DNA of 64,000 nucleotides from Paraktedonobacter sp034437695 (GCA_034437695.1 DAOTTJ010000047.1:8764-72763); one strand, 5' to 3'; counted from the stretch's first letter, positions 17,979 to 26,968 are shown. Notes: a model not told the origin generated them from the sequence alone. A program made the numbers and translations.

Positions 17979-18737
17979 TTAATCGCCACTATCGCCACTA
18001 TCGGATGTGGTTACATTGATGGTGATATTCATATTGGGAGTCGTTTTGCTCGTAATCTGGTACATTCCATCTGTGTCAAAGGCCACACTCACGGTCTGAC
18101 CTGGTTGCACGATCAGCCCGCTATCAAGTTGAGAGGGATCGCCGCTCTTAGGTTGGCAGTGCTGATCCACTCCTATGCAGAGGATCTGCGTAACTCCATT
18201 GGCCGGATTGCGAAAATGGATGGTGTCTCCGTCATTAATGTCGACGGCAGTAGTACGAAGAAAACCAGTACTGGTCATGCTAATGTTGGGATTGACGAAG
18301 ACATGCCAGAACAAACCTATGCTGATAGCTACAACACCGAAAATAACGAACAACCCACTAACCCGGTTACCCAGAGACTTGCCCCCTATCATCCTGGCTA
18401 CCCGCGACAGGAGTACCAGTATGAGTATAACCACAACTGCACCTATGATCAGATCTATAGTATTGAATGGCAGATCTCCCTGGTAGAAGATGGCTGGGGG
18501 TTGAGATTGGATTTTGGCGACGATGAAGATCACACCGAAGCATATGCCAATAAAAACCAGTAGAACGAGGAAACACCCCATGCAACCGGTCCGTCGCTTG
18601 CGGTTCACACGGGAATATGGACCAACTGGGCTTACGAAACCAGGCTGAGGATAGGAATTATTGGGGTTATATGGGTCATTCGGACTATAAGGATTGTTCG
18701 GCGGATACTGGCCAAATGGGCTGTTCTGGTTAAACAT
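17979..18737 (-). CDS. Membrane protein with extracytoplasmic cupredoxin-like domain
   Basis: 252 residues. ATG 18737 (MFNQNSPFGQ) follows AAAAGG; ATG 18773 is an alternative. The N-terminal 50 residues are rich in Asn, Pro and Tyr. Three hydrophobic segments follow (FLVLLVFIGICFGVIFIV, then IIGAVVVILILVLLS, then GLFVIFGVVAISIGLFW). The C-terminal 95 residues have the beta pattern of plastocyanin-like cupredoxins (DINDGDTIHFRNPANG, VQPGQTVSVAFDTDGMYQI), but I cannot see the usual Cys-His-Met copper cluster, so copper binding is doubtful. The domain should sit outside the membrane. No neighbour suggests a role. A TTATT-rich upstream region lies toward the hydrolase gene. Confidence 0.65.
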   Translation of the reverse strand: MFNQNSPFGQYPPNNPYSPNDPYNPNNSYPQPGFVSPVGPYSRVNRKRRTGCMGCFLVLLVFIGICFGVIFIVAKIQSQPPAIFYQGDLPFNTIDLIIGAVVVILILVLLSRVARMIGGKSLGNRVSGLFVIFGVVAISIGLFWHVFVNPNISMTSTGFLRTTAVDINDGDTIHFRNPANGVTQILCIGVDQHCQPKSGDPSQLDSGLIVQPGQTVSVAFDTDGMYQITSKTTPNMNITINVTTSDSGDSGD

Positions 18738-19163
18738 CCTTTTATTCTTTCTGGTCCCCACGGGACGCTTCATGCTTTGTTTGCTCGTTTTCACGAAAAG
18801 TATAACAGAGCATCGCGTCTCCACCTATGAAGGTGCTCATAACCAGAGAGTGAAGTATCCCCCATCACAACGGCTCTAATGACTTTTGGTATGACCTTCT
18901 TCTTTATCGCGCTTCATAACGGTGCGTGCGGCCACTTCTAATAATCGATTCTCAATGTCCTTGCTCCTACATTCCTACAGTGTGGAAGGTTCCAGCACCT
19001 TGCTTGTCTGCGATCTCCCTTGCTTCGCTAAGGAAACTCACGTTATAATGAAACATGCGCCGCGCTTTCTGCTGGCCAGGGCATTCTTGTAGAAACTCAC
19101 CAGACGAATTAAAGCAAGGTCAGGAGCATCTTTTGCTCACGATCTATCTATGGAGGCTGAGAT
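18738..19163. other. Intergenic region upstream of the hydrolase
   Basis: No convincing gene. On the minus strand a 33-codon open stretch ending at about 18878 looks somewhat protein-like (LLEVAARTVMKRDKEEG), without a start or ribosome site. A possible plus-strand promoter is TTGCTT, 18 bases, TATAAT at about 19034-19039. Confidence 0.35.
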
Positions 19164-20000
19164 ATGTATGCACATGTCGATAATCACGAGGTTTTTTCTA
19201 TCATGCTTGGCAACGGTCGCCCCATCCTCTTTCTCCACGGCGGTTCAGGATTTGACCATACGTATTTTCGTCCCTGGCTCGATACCCTCAGCGAACAAGC
19301 TCAACTTATCTACTACGATCAATTTGGGCAGGGACGTTCAACCCGACCCGCATCCTACGACGAGATTACGATGACAACCTGGGCAGATGAAGCGGACGCG
19401 CTGCGCGAAGCTCTCGGCCATGAGCGGATTATCCTGTTTGGCCACTCTTTCGGCGGCTTTCTGGCCCAGGAGTACGCCTTGCGGCATGGAGACCACCTGG
19501 ACGCTCTGATCCTCTCAAATACTTCTCCCGCTCTCGACTATCCAGATGTGATGCTTGCCAACGCACAACAGCGAGCAACGCCGGCACAATTCGCGGCGCT
19601 GGTGGCCGCCCTTTCCTCGCCCATACCCGACGATGAAACATTCAAGACGACATTCAACGCCATCCTACCTATCTATTTTAACCACTACGATCCAACGGTT
19701 GGTACCCCACTGGGCGAGACAATCCAGTATAGCGCTGGAGCCTTCAACCAGGGCATGGGCAAACTTGTCCAGATGTTCAATACCCTCGATCGACTTGCGG
19801 AGATCACGATGCCAACCCTGGTTATCGGCGGCAGGTACGATTGGATTACTCCACCGGCCCAGGCCTCACAGCGTCTGGCCGCAGGTCTGCCCAACGCGCA
19901 ACTGCATATCTTCGAGGAAAGCGGTCACTTCCCCTTTATCGAGGAAAACGCAGCCTATCTCGCACTCGTCAGAACCTGGCTGGCTGGCCTCGACGCCTGA
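19164..20000 (+). CDS. Alpha/beta hydrolase (proline iminopeptidase-like)
   Basis: 278 residues with GGAGG eight bases before ATG 19164. The fold motifs are in order: oxyanion HGGSG near residue 25, the nucleophile elbow GHSFGG near 94, the acid Asp in GRYDWITPP near 228, and the catalytic His in ESGHFPFIEE near 254. The HGGSG plus GHSFGG combination and the length match the prolyl aminopeptidase and hydrolase group (peptidase S33). The true substrate, peptide or small ester, is uncertain. The gene stands alone and is convergent with the MOSC gene. Confidence 0.85.
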   Translation: MYAHVDNHEVFSIMLGNGRPILFLHGGSGFDHTYFRPWLDTLSEQAQLIYYDQFGQGRSTRPASYDEITMTTWADEADALREALGHERIILFGHSFGGFLAQEYALRHGDHLDALILSNTSPALDYPDVMLANAQQRATPAQFAALVAALSSPIPDDETFKTTFNAILPIYFNHYDPTVGTPLGETIQYSAGAFNQGMGKLVQMFNTLDRLAEITMPTLVIGGRYDWITPPAQASQRLAAGLPNAQLHIFEESGHFPFIEENAAYLALVRTWLAGLDA

Positions 20001-20071
20001 AGACCAGACAAGAAGGTGTCGGTTATTCCTTTTCATCCGGTGGTCCGGGTCTCTGTTTGGCCGCTCAGCAG

Positions 20072-20896
20072 TTATACCGCGAAGAGTGAGGGTTGTTGTT
20101 CAAGCACGTGGATCGTGTCCCCCACATGGATCGTTCCTCGCGCTGTTGAAAGCAGATACTGCCCAAAGAATACCTTCTGCTTGAACGTGCGATAGCGGGC
20201 CAGCGTGGTCAGTGGTTCTTTGCCCGTCATCACGCCCGCAGTAGGGTCTACGGTGGTAATTGCGCAGCGCTCGCAGGGCTTCACTACATGAAACGTCAAT
20301 CCGTTGATCTGAATGGTGCGCCACTCATCCTCGGCAAACGCTGACGCACCAGCTACCACTAGATTGGGGCGAAAACGCTCAAGCGAGACGGGGGTTGCGA
20401 GTCGCCGATTGAGATCGTCCAGCGAGCCTGCACCGAGCAGATGGTATTGGAAACTTGTAAAGGCGGCGAGATCCTGGTTGATCTCGTAGCCTGGTTCGAC
20501 GGTGTGTCGCGCTTGCTCAGGCATAAAGACCAGGCGACAGGGAGCGTGCAAAAAGTCTGCAAACCAGGCGTCGGCCTCGTCACTGGCAGGGAACACCTCA
20601 CTAGCTCCCTGGAACCACTGCGCGGCCAGCGACGTATTATGCTGCGGCTGCAAAGGCACCTGGAGCATGGTCATACCTGGGGCCTGGATCAACAGACTCT
20701 CTCCGCTGAATGCGACGACGATGTTGGCCAGACGCGGATAGTCAAACTGGTGAAGGTCTGTTCCATCAGCGTGGACCAGCATCCAGCGCCGGTCGTATTG
20801 CAATCCACGACTATCCAGGCCAGCCTGCTGAACGTCTGTTCCCGCACAGGCTTTGATCGGATAGATACGAATATGACTGAGCGTAAGCACTGACAT
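20072..20896 (-). CDS. MOSC domain protein (YcbX/mARC-like)
   Basis: 274 residues. The N-terminal beta-barrel (MOSC_N) begins LSHIRIYPIKACAGTDVQQA and has GLQYDRRWMLV. The MOSC domain follows with RPNLVVAGASAFAEDEW and the molybdenum-cofactor Cys in KPCERCAITTVDPTAG. These proteins bind Mo cofactor and, in YcbX and mARC, reduce N-hydroxylated compounds using a ferredoxin or flavin partner. Unlike YcbX, no C-terminal 2Fe-2S ferredoxin domain is fused, so a separate electron donor is needed. No ribosome site is obvious before ATG 20896. It is convergent with the hydrolase. Confidence 0.88.
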   Translation of the reverse strand: MSVLTLSHIRIYPIKACAGTDVQQAGLDSRGLQYDRRWMLVHADGTDLHQFDYPRLANIVVAFSGESLLIQAPGMTMLQVPLQPQHNTSLAAQWFQGASEVFPASDEADAWFADFLHAPCRLVFMPEQARHTVEPGYEINQDLAAFTSFQYHLLGAGSLDDLNRRLATPVSLERFRPNLVVAGASAFAEDEWRTIQINGLTFHVVKPCERCAITTVDPTAGVMTGKEPLTTLARYRTFKQKVFFGQYLLSTARGTIHVGDTIHVLEQQPSLFAV

Positions 20897-20946
20897 ACCA
20901 TCCGCTTTCTGTGAGAGCTACTCACATAGGGCTATACAAAAGTCGT

Positions 20947-21240
20947 CAGAAGCAGGGGTGCAGGGGACAACTGTCTTTTGCACGGGTAGGTTTTTCGCTG
21001 AACGCGCTTCGCCACAACGATGCCCAGACCTCATCGTGCACGAAGGCGCAGATTGCGCCTGACAAGCGCCTTCGTGTACCTTCTGCTCTTTGGGGTGGGG
21101 CGATCTTGCTCGACAACCAGGGAAGGATAAAAAACCTACCCCTGAAAAGACCCCTGCCGGAGCGCGAGGCGTCCTCGCAAAAACCTCTTTTCCCTCTTTT
21201 GCCCGCCGCCACAGGCGGCATTTGAATAACCCTGCCACTC
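20947..21240. repeat. Dispersed repeat island, modules A, B and C
   Basis: Module A (20947-20967) is identical over 21 bases to 57910-57930. Module B (21092-21137) matches 9983-10027. Module C (about 21179-21219, containing CTCTTTTGCCCGCCGCC) matches about 57983-58023 with three or so differences. In between is a hairpin with CACGAAGGCGC arms near 21038-21078. It occupies most of the gap between the MOSC gene and the DinB pseudogene and has no gene. Confidence 0.75.
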
Positions 21241-21344
21241 ATATAGAATAGTATCTCCTGGTGAGGAGATACTATGGTACGATAAAAGGAGAGATTTCTA
21301 AGAATATTTATGTATCACACTATAACATTTTCCCGGAGCACAGA

Positions 21345-21822
21345 ATGGACAAAACAACCTTACTCAACACAATTCACACGGAATATGCACATTTCGAGTC
21401 ACTTATCGCTCCCTTGAGTCCAACCCATCTGCGCGGAACCCATCGCAGGCGCATGGTCCATCAAAGATATTATGGCTCATATGGCCCGCTGGCTCAATGA
21501 AGCTACTCAGGGCATCACTCCGCAGCCTCTTGAAAGAATGAGCGATACAACAAATGAGGAGATTTATCGCGAGAACCACGGCCTCTCGCCGACAGAGGTC
21601 TAGACACTCTTCTATTCCACTCATCAACAGTTTCTGCAACAGATCGAGCTGCTTACTCAAACGTATTCAGAGGAAGATGTAAATGCCTCACATCGTTTTG
21701 CCTGGCCCGGTGCCTCGCTCTTCGCGGTCGTTGCAGACAACTCCTACGAACATTATTACGATCACGCCCAGCATGTTCGCCAGGTTCTCGATGCGCTTAA
21801 CAGCGTCAAAGAAGACGTTTGA
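21345..21822 (+). pseudogene. DinB/DfsB-family four-helix protein, broken
   Basis: ATG 21345 (MDKTTLLNTIHTEYAHFESLI) reads as the N-terminus of a ClbS/DfsB-like DinB protein. A frameshift near 21445 restores the family sequence WSIKDIMAHMARWLNEATQG. A TAG at 21601-21603 interrupts TEV-x-TLFYSTHQQFLQQIELL, after which the frame is clean through FAWPGASLFAVVADNSYEHY to the stop at 21820-21822. The His of MAHMARW and of EHYYDHAQH would be the metal ligands. Both lesions lie in conserved parts. A separate intact DinB gene lies at 45737-46228. Confidence 0.8.
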
Positions 21823-21850
21823 GCGATCCCGTTTTGGAGACCCAAAACGC

Positions 21851-21879
21851 TGGACTTTTGAACAAAAGTTCGTTATAAT
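21851..21879 (+). promoter_or_regulatory. Sigma-70-type promoter for the membrane protein gene
   Basis: TGGACT at 21851-21856, 17 bases, TATAAT at 21874-21879. The spacer holds the palindrome CTTTTG-AA-CAAAAG. A short hairpin (CGTTTTGG, 21830-21849) lies just upstream and probably ends the DinB transcript. Confidence 0.6.
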
Positions 21880-21995
21880 AAAGGGGAAGAGTTTCCCCAA
21901 TCTTACCATCACCTGCTTAGACTGGCCAGGTGTATCCCTTACTATTTCTTTTTTGACAGTTGTCATCAGGTAATTGTTCCAGGGAGGACCAGGCT

Positions 21996-22703
21996 ATGCC
22001 CGTTCTTGACTCCGAGCGTCAGATCGCTCCTCGCAGCGCTTTGCGCTACCGACCACTTCACACCGATCAGGCGCAACCAGGTTCGATTGGTGCGCGTAAA
22101 CGGCGCTCGCAGCCGGATGCACGCATAACCACGGCCCCGGCCAGAGCGGACGATCTGGATACCGAGGACTGTCCACCGGCTCCACGCCCACTGCCCGCTC
22201 TACGGCGCAAATCCACCACAACTTCACCTCAAACCAGAACCCACCTCCATCCACTCTTCTGGCTGGGCGTCGGTGCTCTTACTCTGCTCGTGCTCTGGCT
22301 GGGCGTTTCGCAGCTCGTAAACTGGGGAAATGGCGTGCTCGACGATATCAAGTATGGCAATCCACGTACGTTCCAGATGGACGCGGTGCTCGGCCATCAC
22401 GACAGTTCAGCACACCCAACTCACCTCCTGGCCCTCAACTTACACGGCGAGATTCTCGTGGAAGAGTTTCCTGGCGGCGATGTTAGTCAGGCCCGTAGCT
22501 ACATCCTGACCACCCTGGCCGGCCCCGGCAGCGATCAGGTCATCGTCACGCTGCGCCTGATCGATCCAGGCCATACCGGCAAACCCGACCTGCTCGTCCA
22601 GGTCGGACCCTCCGAAAGTCTCCTGGTCAACGACCAGGGCAGCTTTCGTCCACCCACACCCGCCGAACGCCAGCAACTCCTGCCCTTTCTTCAACAAGGC
22701 TGA
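21996..22703 (+). CDS. Single-pass membrane protein of unknown function
   Basis: 235 residues. ATG 21996 (MPVLDSERQI) has GGGAGG eight bases upstream. The N-terminal 85 residues are Arg/Pro/Thr-rich and probably cytoplasmic. One membrane helix follows (LFWLGVGALTLLVLWLGVSQLV, about 88-108). The outer domain has regular beta sequence: NPRTFQMDAVLGHHD, HLLALNLHGEILVEEFPGGD, VIVTLRLIDPGHTGKPDLLVQVG. I do not recognise the family. The ordered outer part with an HGE turn suggests a conserved sensing or structural domain. It stands alone behind a clear promoter and before a hairpin. Confidence 0.75.
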   Translation: MPVLDSERQIAPRSALRYRPLHTDQAQPGSIGARKRRSQPDARITTAPARADDLDTEDCPPAPRPLPALRRKSTTTSPQTRTHLHPLFWLGVGALTLLVLWLGVSQLVNWGNGVLDDIKYGNPRTFQMDAVLGHHDSSAHPTHLLALNLHGEILVEEFPGGDVSQARSYILTTLAGPGSDQVIVTLRLIDPGHTGKPDLLVQVGPSESLLVNDQGSFRPPTPAERQQLLPFLQQG

Positions 22704-22714
22704 CCGCACCCTCC

Positions 22715-22751
22715 CTGGAAGCGCCACCGTGGTTCTCGATGGCGCTTCCAG
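22715..22751 (+). terminator. 12-bp hairpin
   Basis: CTGGAAGCGCCA (22715-22726) pairs perfectly with 22740-22751, twelve bases after the stop of the membrane protein gene. No T-run follows. Confidence 0.6.
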
Positions 22752-22868
22752 CAGCGATCTACCCAGAATCAAACTCATGCTGTGGAACAGGTGGTTGTGT
22801 ATTAGTCACTCTCAGCAGCATGAGTTGCCTCGGTTCAACGGTGGCCCGCCTGGACATCACTGAATTCT

Positions 22869-23870
22869 TTACAACACGTCCGTGCTATGCGTGGCGGGTT
22901 GACCGATGAGTTCGAGCGAGACCGTCCATAGTTTCTGCACGATATCTGGGTCAATCGCCCACTGCTTGACGCCGTCGCTATTTTTGAACAAGTCGGCGTC
23001 ATTGGACACGGTGTGGGCCTCCTGGCCGTCAGTAAGATAGTGTCCACCAGTGTGGGCAAATTCGGGGGCAACGGCCGCGACGAGGGTTGCGGCGGCACCT
23101 TGCTCGATCGTCTTATAGACGAAGACTCCCGCAGCTTCAGCGTCGGCTAAGTAATCTTTTTGTTTCTGTGTGAAGTCTCTTTGCAGCCCGGTGGCGACGC
23201 CGCCAGGGTTAACAGCGTTAGCGACGATGCCGTCGGCAGCCCAGCGATGCGTGGCTTCGACTGCGCATAACGAATCGGCGGTCTTGGACTGTGCGTAGGC
23301 CGCCTGCGGGTCGTACTCGCACCGTTCGAAATGAATGTCGTCGAAGACAATCGGTGATCTCATATGCCCCGTGGAACTGACCGAGACGATGCGTGCCTCA
23401 CCCCGTTCGCGAGCACCAATGGCAAGGGCGTCATGCAATCCGAGGCTCAGGGCGAAGTGGCCAAGATAATTGGTGGCGAATTGCAGTTCCCAGCCTTCCG
23501 CGGTTCGCGACAGCGTGCTCGGAATGACTCCTGCATTGTTGATCAATAGATGCAGCGGACCCTTCCAGCTTTGAGCAAAGTTGGCTACCGAGGCTTGATT
23601 GGCGAGGTCCAGGGCGGCTACACGTATATGCTCATTGCCGGTCGACTTCGCAATATCCTCGGCAGCCCTCGCACCAGCGTCGGTATTACGCACCGCGAGA
23701 ATGACTTCCGCGCCAGCACTGGCAAGTGCGCGGGCAGTCTCAAGGCCGATGCCGGACGAAGCCCCGGTGATGATAGCACGAACACCAGAGAGGTCAAGAC
23801 CAGCCACAACATCTTCAGCGGTGCTTGTAGCGTCGAATTGGGTCGTGATGAGTGAATTAGGTGCTGTCAT
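22869..23870 (-). CDS. Short-chain dehydrogenase/reductase (retinol-dehydrogenase-like)
   Basis: 333 residues; CAGGAGG lies six bases before ATG 23870. The classical SDR motifs are present: cofactor motif TGASSGIG near residue 36, DLANQ near 87, NNAG near 111, the catalytic Ser in VSVSSTGHM, and YxxxK as AYAQSKTA near 197. The length and C-terminal part match the extended WWOX/retinol-dehydrogenase-like SDRs. Arg at AVRNT after strand 2 suggests NADP(H). The gene follows tetR on the same strand with a 170-base gap that contains a probable terminator, so it has its own promoter. It is related to the SDR at 24823-25809. Confidence 0.88.
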   Translation of the reverse strand: MTAPNSLITTQFDATSTAEDVVAGLDLSGVRAIITGASSGIGLETARALASAGAEVILAVRNTDAGARAAEDIAKSTGNEHIRVAALDLANQASVANFAQSWKGPLHLLINNAGVIPSTLSRTAEGWELQFATNYLGHFALSLGLHDALAIGARERGEARIVSVSSTGHMRSPIVFDDIHFERCEYDPQAAYAQSKTADSLCAVEATHRWAADGIVANAVNPGGVATGLQRDFTQKQKDYLADAEAAGVFVYKTIEQGAAATLVAAVAPEFAHTGGHYLTDGQEAHTVSNDADLFKNSDGVKQWAIDPDIVQKLWTVSLELIGQPATHSTDVL

Positions 23871-23951
23871 GAAAACCTCCTGAAGGAAACAGACACGTTT
23901 ATGGTTGTAGCATACTTGCTGCTTACACGTCGATAAAACCGCCTGAGATGA

Positions 23952-23971
23952 GAAAAGAAGCCCTTCTTTTC
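23952..23971 (-). terminator. Probable terminator of tetR
   Basis: GAAAAGAA pairs with TTCTTTTC across a four-base loop; on the minus strand the hairpin is followed by a T-containing tract. It lies about 70 bases after the tetR stop. Confidence 0.5.
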
Positions 23972-24040
23972 AGGCTGAGCGGGAAAGAAACAAGCCAGAA
24001 CTATCTCGGATCTTTTGATGCTCTTCCTACTCCGATGACG

Positions 24041-24604
24041 TTAGGTAGTGAGGAGCAAGCGGACCGCTTCTGTGACGGTATGGCGCTGCGCACTGATCTC
24101 GTTCGCGCTCAGTTCCGCGCTGGCGGGGGTCGCCAACATCCACATGGTGCTGATGGCGGTAATCAGGAGGAGCAGCTCGGATGGCTGCCAGCGATCCGGG
24201 ACGCGACCTTCACGCTGAGCCTGTTCTATTACGGCAAGCTTGCTCTGGTTCGCGGCATCGACCGTGTGCAGGCGCATCCCCGCCCCAGCCCGCTCAAGCA
24301 GGTCCCAGACCGACAGGCGCACTATCTCCGGGCGTACCTGGTACTGGTCGAAAAGACGACCTGCATAGTCAGCCAGGTCCGAGGCGTCAATAGGAACGTC
24401 CTGCACAAAGGCAACGACGAGGGCGTCAAACACCCGCGCAAAAAGTTGGTCTTTATTGCCAAAGTAGTCGTAGATCAACGCCTTGCTACACCCCGCCAGT
24501 TCGGCAATCCGGTCAACCCGCGCTCCCGCGATCCCACGCTGAGCAAATTCGTTTGTCGCGGCCTCAAGCAACCGCTTCTTTGTTTCTTGTATATCTCTTC
24601 CCAT
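24041..24604 (-). CDS. TetR family regulator of the divergent SDR
   Basis: 187 residues. ATG 24604 (MGRDIQETKKRLLEAA) is the right start; it lies only about six bases after a TATAAT box on the minus strand, so the transcript may be nearly leaderless. The HTH is standard: RLLEAATNEFAQRGIAGARVDRIAELAGCSKALIYDYFGNKDQLF. The C-terminal domain is the TetR_C type with a Trp-rich helix. It is divergent from the SDR at 24823, and two operator-like palindromes sit in the shared region, over both promoters. It very likely represses that SDR and itself; the second SDR at 22869 may be a further target. Confidence 0.9.
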   Translation of the reverse strand: MGRDIQETKKRLLEAATNEFAQRGIAGARVDRIAELAGCSKALIYDYFGNKDQLFARVFDALVVAFVQDVPIDASDLADYAGRLFDQYQVRPEIVRLSVWDLLERAGAGMRLHTVDAANQSKLAVIEQAQREGRVPDRWQPSELLLLITAISTMWMLATPASAELSANEISAQRHTVTEAVRLLLTT

Positions 24605-24610
24605 TTCTCT

Positions 24611-24697
24611 ATTATAATTTACTAACCAGTCGGTTGACAAGCGTGCGTATCGCTGCTACAATCAAAACAGTATATTACCAACTGGTCGGTAATATAC
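24611..24697. promoter_or_regulatory. Divergent promoter pair with two TetR operators
   Basis: Plus strand, toward the SDR: TTGACA at 24634-24639, 17 bases, TACAAT at 24657-24662. Minus strand, toward tetR: TTGTCA (24635-24640), 18 bases, TATAAT (24611-24616). Operator 1 (AACC-AGTC-GGTT, 24624-24635) overlaps both -35 boxes. Operator 2 has perfect 10-bp arms GTATATTACC/GGTAATATAC (24670-24697) at the expected SDR transcription start; its centre AACTGGTC resembles operator 1. Confidence 0.85.
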
Positions 24698-24822
24698 AAC
24701 GCTGTACGGAAAGATTCAGAAGGGATGTGCGCCTGCAAAGGGATGTACACGTGACTGCTGTGGACTGACGGGCCGCAGGCGTTGATTGCCCGTGCTTGAG
24801 AGAGAGTGAAAGGATTAGATCT

Positions 24823-25809
24823 ATGGCCACCAAGAAGGATATCGTGGTTCCCGATCAGACGGGGACGTTGGCGATTGTCACTGGCGCGAACAGTGGGATT
24901 GGTCTGGGTGTTAGTCAGCGTCTGGTTGCGGCTGGCGCAGAAGTCATTCTGGCTGTGCGCACGCCGGAGAAGGGTCTGAAGGTTGCTCAGGACTTGCGCG
25001 AGACCTATCCGGCCGCCAGGGTAGCAGTGGAACAGCTTGATCTCGCCGACCTGGCCTCGGTCCAGGCCTTCGCCGAGCGGATGCTCGCTGCTGGTCGACC
25101 GATCCAGACGTTGATTAACAATGCAGGCGTTATGGCACCGCCTACGCGCCATACGACTGCCGACGGGTTTGAACTGCAATTTGGCACGAACTATCTCGGT
25201 CATTTTGCCTTGACTGGACGATTGCTGCCCCTCTTGCGCCTGGCGGGTTCGGCGCGGGTGGTGTCGCTGAGTAGCCTGGTCAATCGCATCGGGCGTATCG
25301 ACTTTACCGATCTTCAGTGCGAGCACCGCTACAGTCCGCAGTCCTCCTATGGGCAGTCCAAGCTGGCGACGCTGCTCTTTGCTCTGGAGTTGAACCGGCG
25401 CAGTCTGCTCTATGGTTGGGGGATTCGCAGCAACGCGGCGCATCCTGGCGCGACCCATACCAATCTCCAGAGCGCGGGGCCGACGCTTGGCAGCAAGGCT
25501 CCGACGCTGTTCAGTCAGAGCATGCGTCTCACTATGTTGATCCCTGGTTTGTGGCAGGAGATTCCCCAGGGTGCGCTGCCTACATTGTACGCAGCGACAA
25601 GTCCGCAGGCTAGCGGGGCGGCGTACTATGGTCCTGATGGCTTTGGAGAAACCGCTGGTCTGCCTGCGCCTGCACGGCTTCCGCGGCGAGCTTTGAACCA
25701 GGAAACAGCCGAGAAGCTCTGGCAGATCTCCGAGCAACTTAGCGGGGTTGGCTTCCCTGGAACCTCGTCCCTTGATGAGGTATCGAACTCTTCTGCTGGT
25801 CATGTATAG
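24823..25809 (+). CDS. Short-chain dehydrogenase/reductase
   Basis: 328 residues from ATG 24823, with GAAAGGA ten bases upstream. Motifs: TGANSGIG near residue 22, DLADLAS near 75, NNAGVMAPP near 99, VVSLSSLVNRIG near 147, and YGQSKLA for the catalytic Tyr-Lys near 179. The sequence VRTPEKG after strand 2 suggests NADP(H). It is most like the WWOX/RDH-type light-dependent-reductase-like SDRs. It is driven by the strong promoter at 24634-24662 and should be repressed by the divergent TetR protein. The substrate is unknown; control by TetR suggests a response to a small lipophilic compound. Confidence 0.9.
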   Translation: MATKKDIVVPDQTGTLAIVTGANSGIGLGVSQRLVAAGAEVILAVRTPEKGLKVAQDLRETYPAARVAVEQLDLADLASVQAFAERMLAAGRPIQTLINNAGVMAPPTRHTTADGFELQFGTNYLGHFALTGRLLPLLRLAGSARVVSLSSLVNRIGRIDFTDLQCEHRYSPQSSYGQSKLATLLFALELNRRSLLYGWGIRSNAAHPGATHTNLQSAGPTLGSKAPTLFSQSMRLTMLIPGLWQEIPQGALPTLYAATSPQASGAAYYGPDGFGETAGLPAPARLPRRALNQETAEKLWQISEQLSGVGFPGTSSLDEVSNSSAGHV

Positions 25810-25858
25810 CGTATCTCCTTTCTTCGTGTGTTTCAGTCCGGGGAACTGGCACTTGTGC

Positions 25859-26968
25859 TCAGACGTGGTGTACGGGGTTGGTACGCATGAGCAGAGGGGC
25901 CTGGGAAGATGCAGTCTGCGCGTGTTGGACCAGGCGTTGGAGGCGCTCGTGGTCTGGAGCAAGCGTGCAGACTGGATCGGTGCGCGTTGCTTCTCCGGTG
26001 AGCAGGAAGGCCTGGCAGCGACAGCCACCGAAATCGACCTCGCGCATTGCGCAGCTCTGACACGGTTCGGGTAGCCAATCGCTCCCACGGAAGCGCTGGA
26101 AGGCGGCTGATTCGTGCCAGATCCAGGCCAGCGAATGGTGCCGCACATTTGCGCAAGCCAGATCGGGAATGACCGTCGCGGTCTGACACGGCAAGACTGC
26201 GCCGCCTGGATTGACGGTCAGGTAGCGTCGTCCCCAACCATGCAGACAGGGCTTGGGACGCGCTGCGTAGTAGTCGGACTGCACATAGAGGATCTCCATA
26301 CGACCGCGCAGGCGCGTGATGGCTGCGCGGGCGACCCCGTTGGCGTGCTCGACCTGGCTACGCGTGGGCAGGAGTGCCGCTTTATTGTGGAACGCCCAGC
26401 CCAGGTATTGCGTGTGGGCCAGTTCGAGACGCTCTGCGCCCAGCCGCTCGGCGAGCGCGACGATCTGCTCCAGGCGATCGATATTCGCCCGATGAAGGAC
26501 GACATTGAGGCTCAACGAGAGATGCGCTTCCCGCACCAGGATCGCTGCAGCCAGCTTACGCGAGTGGGCCGTCCTTCCGGCCAGGCGATCGGCCAGGGAA
26601 GCCTCGTCGGCTTGAAGACTGATCTGCACGCTATCCAGACCTGACCGTTGGAGGTGCTGGAGGCGGTCGGGGGTCAGACCCAATCCGCTGGTGATCAGGT
26701 TGGTGTAGAGTGCTTGCGCGTGGGCGCAGGCCACCAGCTCGGGCAGGTCTTTGCGCACGAGGGGTTCACCGCCCGAGAACAGGACGTGAAGGACGCCCAG
26801 CTCGCTGGCTTGCTCGATGACGCGCTGCCACTCGGCGGTTGAGAGCGCGGTCTCTTCGGCCGGGATCTGTGCTGGATTGGAACAATAGGGACAATGCAGC
26901 GGACAGGTATAGGTCAACTCCGCCAGCAGTCCGAACGGACGATAGCCGCAATCTTTGATCTCAGCCAT
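25859..26968 (-). CDS. pqqE: PqqA peptide cyclase (radical SAM)
   Basis: 369 residues. PqqE joins the Glu and Tyr side chains of PqqA by a carbon-carbon bond, the first step of pyrroloquinoline quinone synthesis. The radical SAM cluster motif is CxxxCxxC at Cys22, Cys26, Cys29 (CPLHCPYC), with SGGEPL nearby for SAM binding. The C-terminal SPASM domain has its auxiliary-cluster cysteines in CLHGWG, LPCQTA, CQSCAMREVDFGGCRC. The start codon overlaps the pqqD stop by eight bases (ATGGCTGA), which points to coupled translation. It is the last gene of the pqqABCDE operon and is convergent with the SDR gene. Confidence 0.96.
   Translation of the reverse strand: MAEIKDCGYRPFGLLAELTYTCPLHCPYCSNPAQIPAEETALSTAEWQRVIEQASELGVLHVLFSGGEPLVRKDLPELVACAHAQALYTNLITSGLGLTPDRLQHLQRSGLDSVQISLQADEASLADRLAGRTAHSRKLAAAILVREAHLSLSLNVVLHRANIDRLEQIVALAERLGAERLELAHTQYLGWAFHNKAALLPTRSQVEHANGVARAAITRLRGRMEILYVQSDYYAARPKPCLHGWGRRYLTVNPGGAVLPCQTATVIPDLACANVRHHSLAWIWHESAAFQRFRGSDWLPEPCQSCAMREVDFGGCRCQAFLLTGEATRTDPVCTLAPDHERLQRLVQHAQTASSQAPLLMRTNPVHHV

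Noticed and set aside
18878..18970. Protein-like 33-codon stretch on the minus strand
   Set aside because: No start codon, ribosome site or family match; too short to call.
24622..26148. Open frame of about 500 codons on the minus strand
   Set aside because: It lies antisense to the SDR at 24823 and out of frame with pqqE; composition is Arg/Ser/Gln-rich with no family motif. It is a shadow of GC-rich codons.
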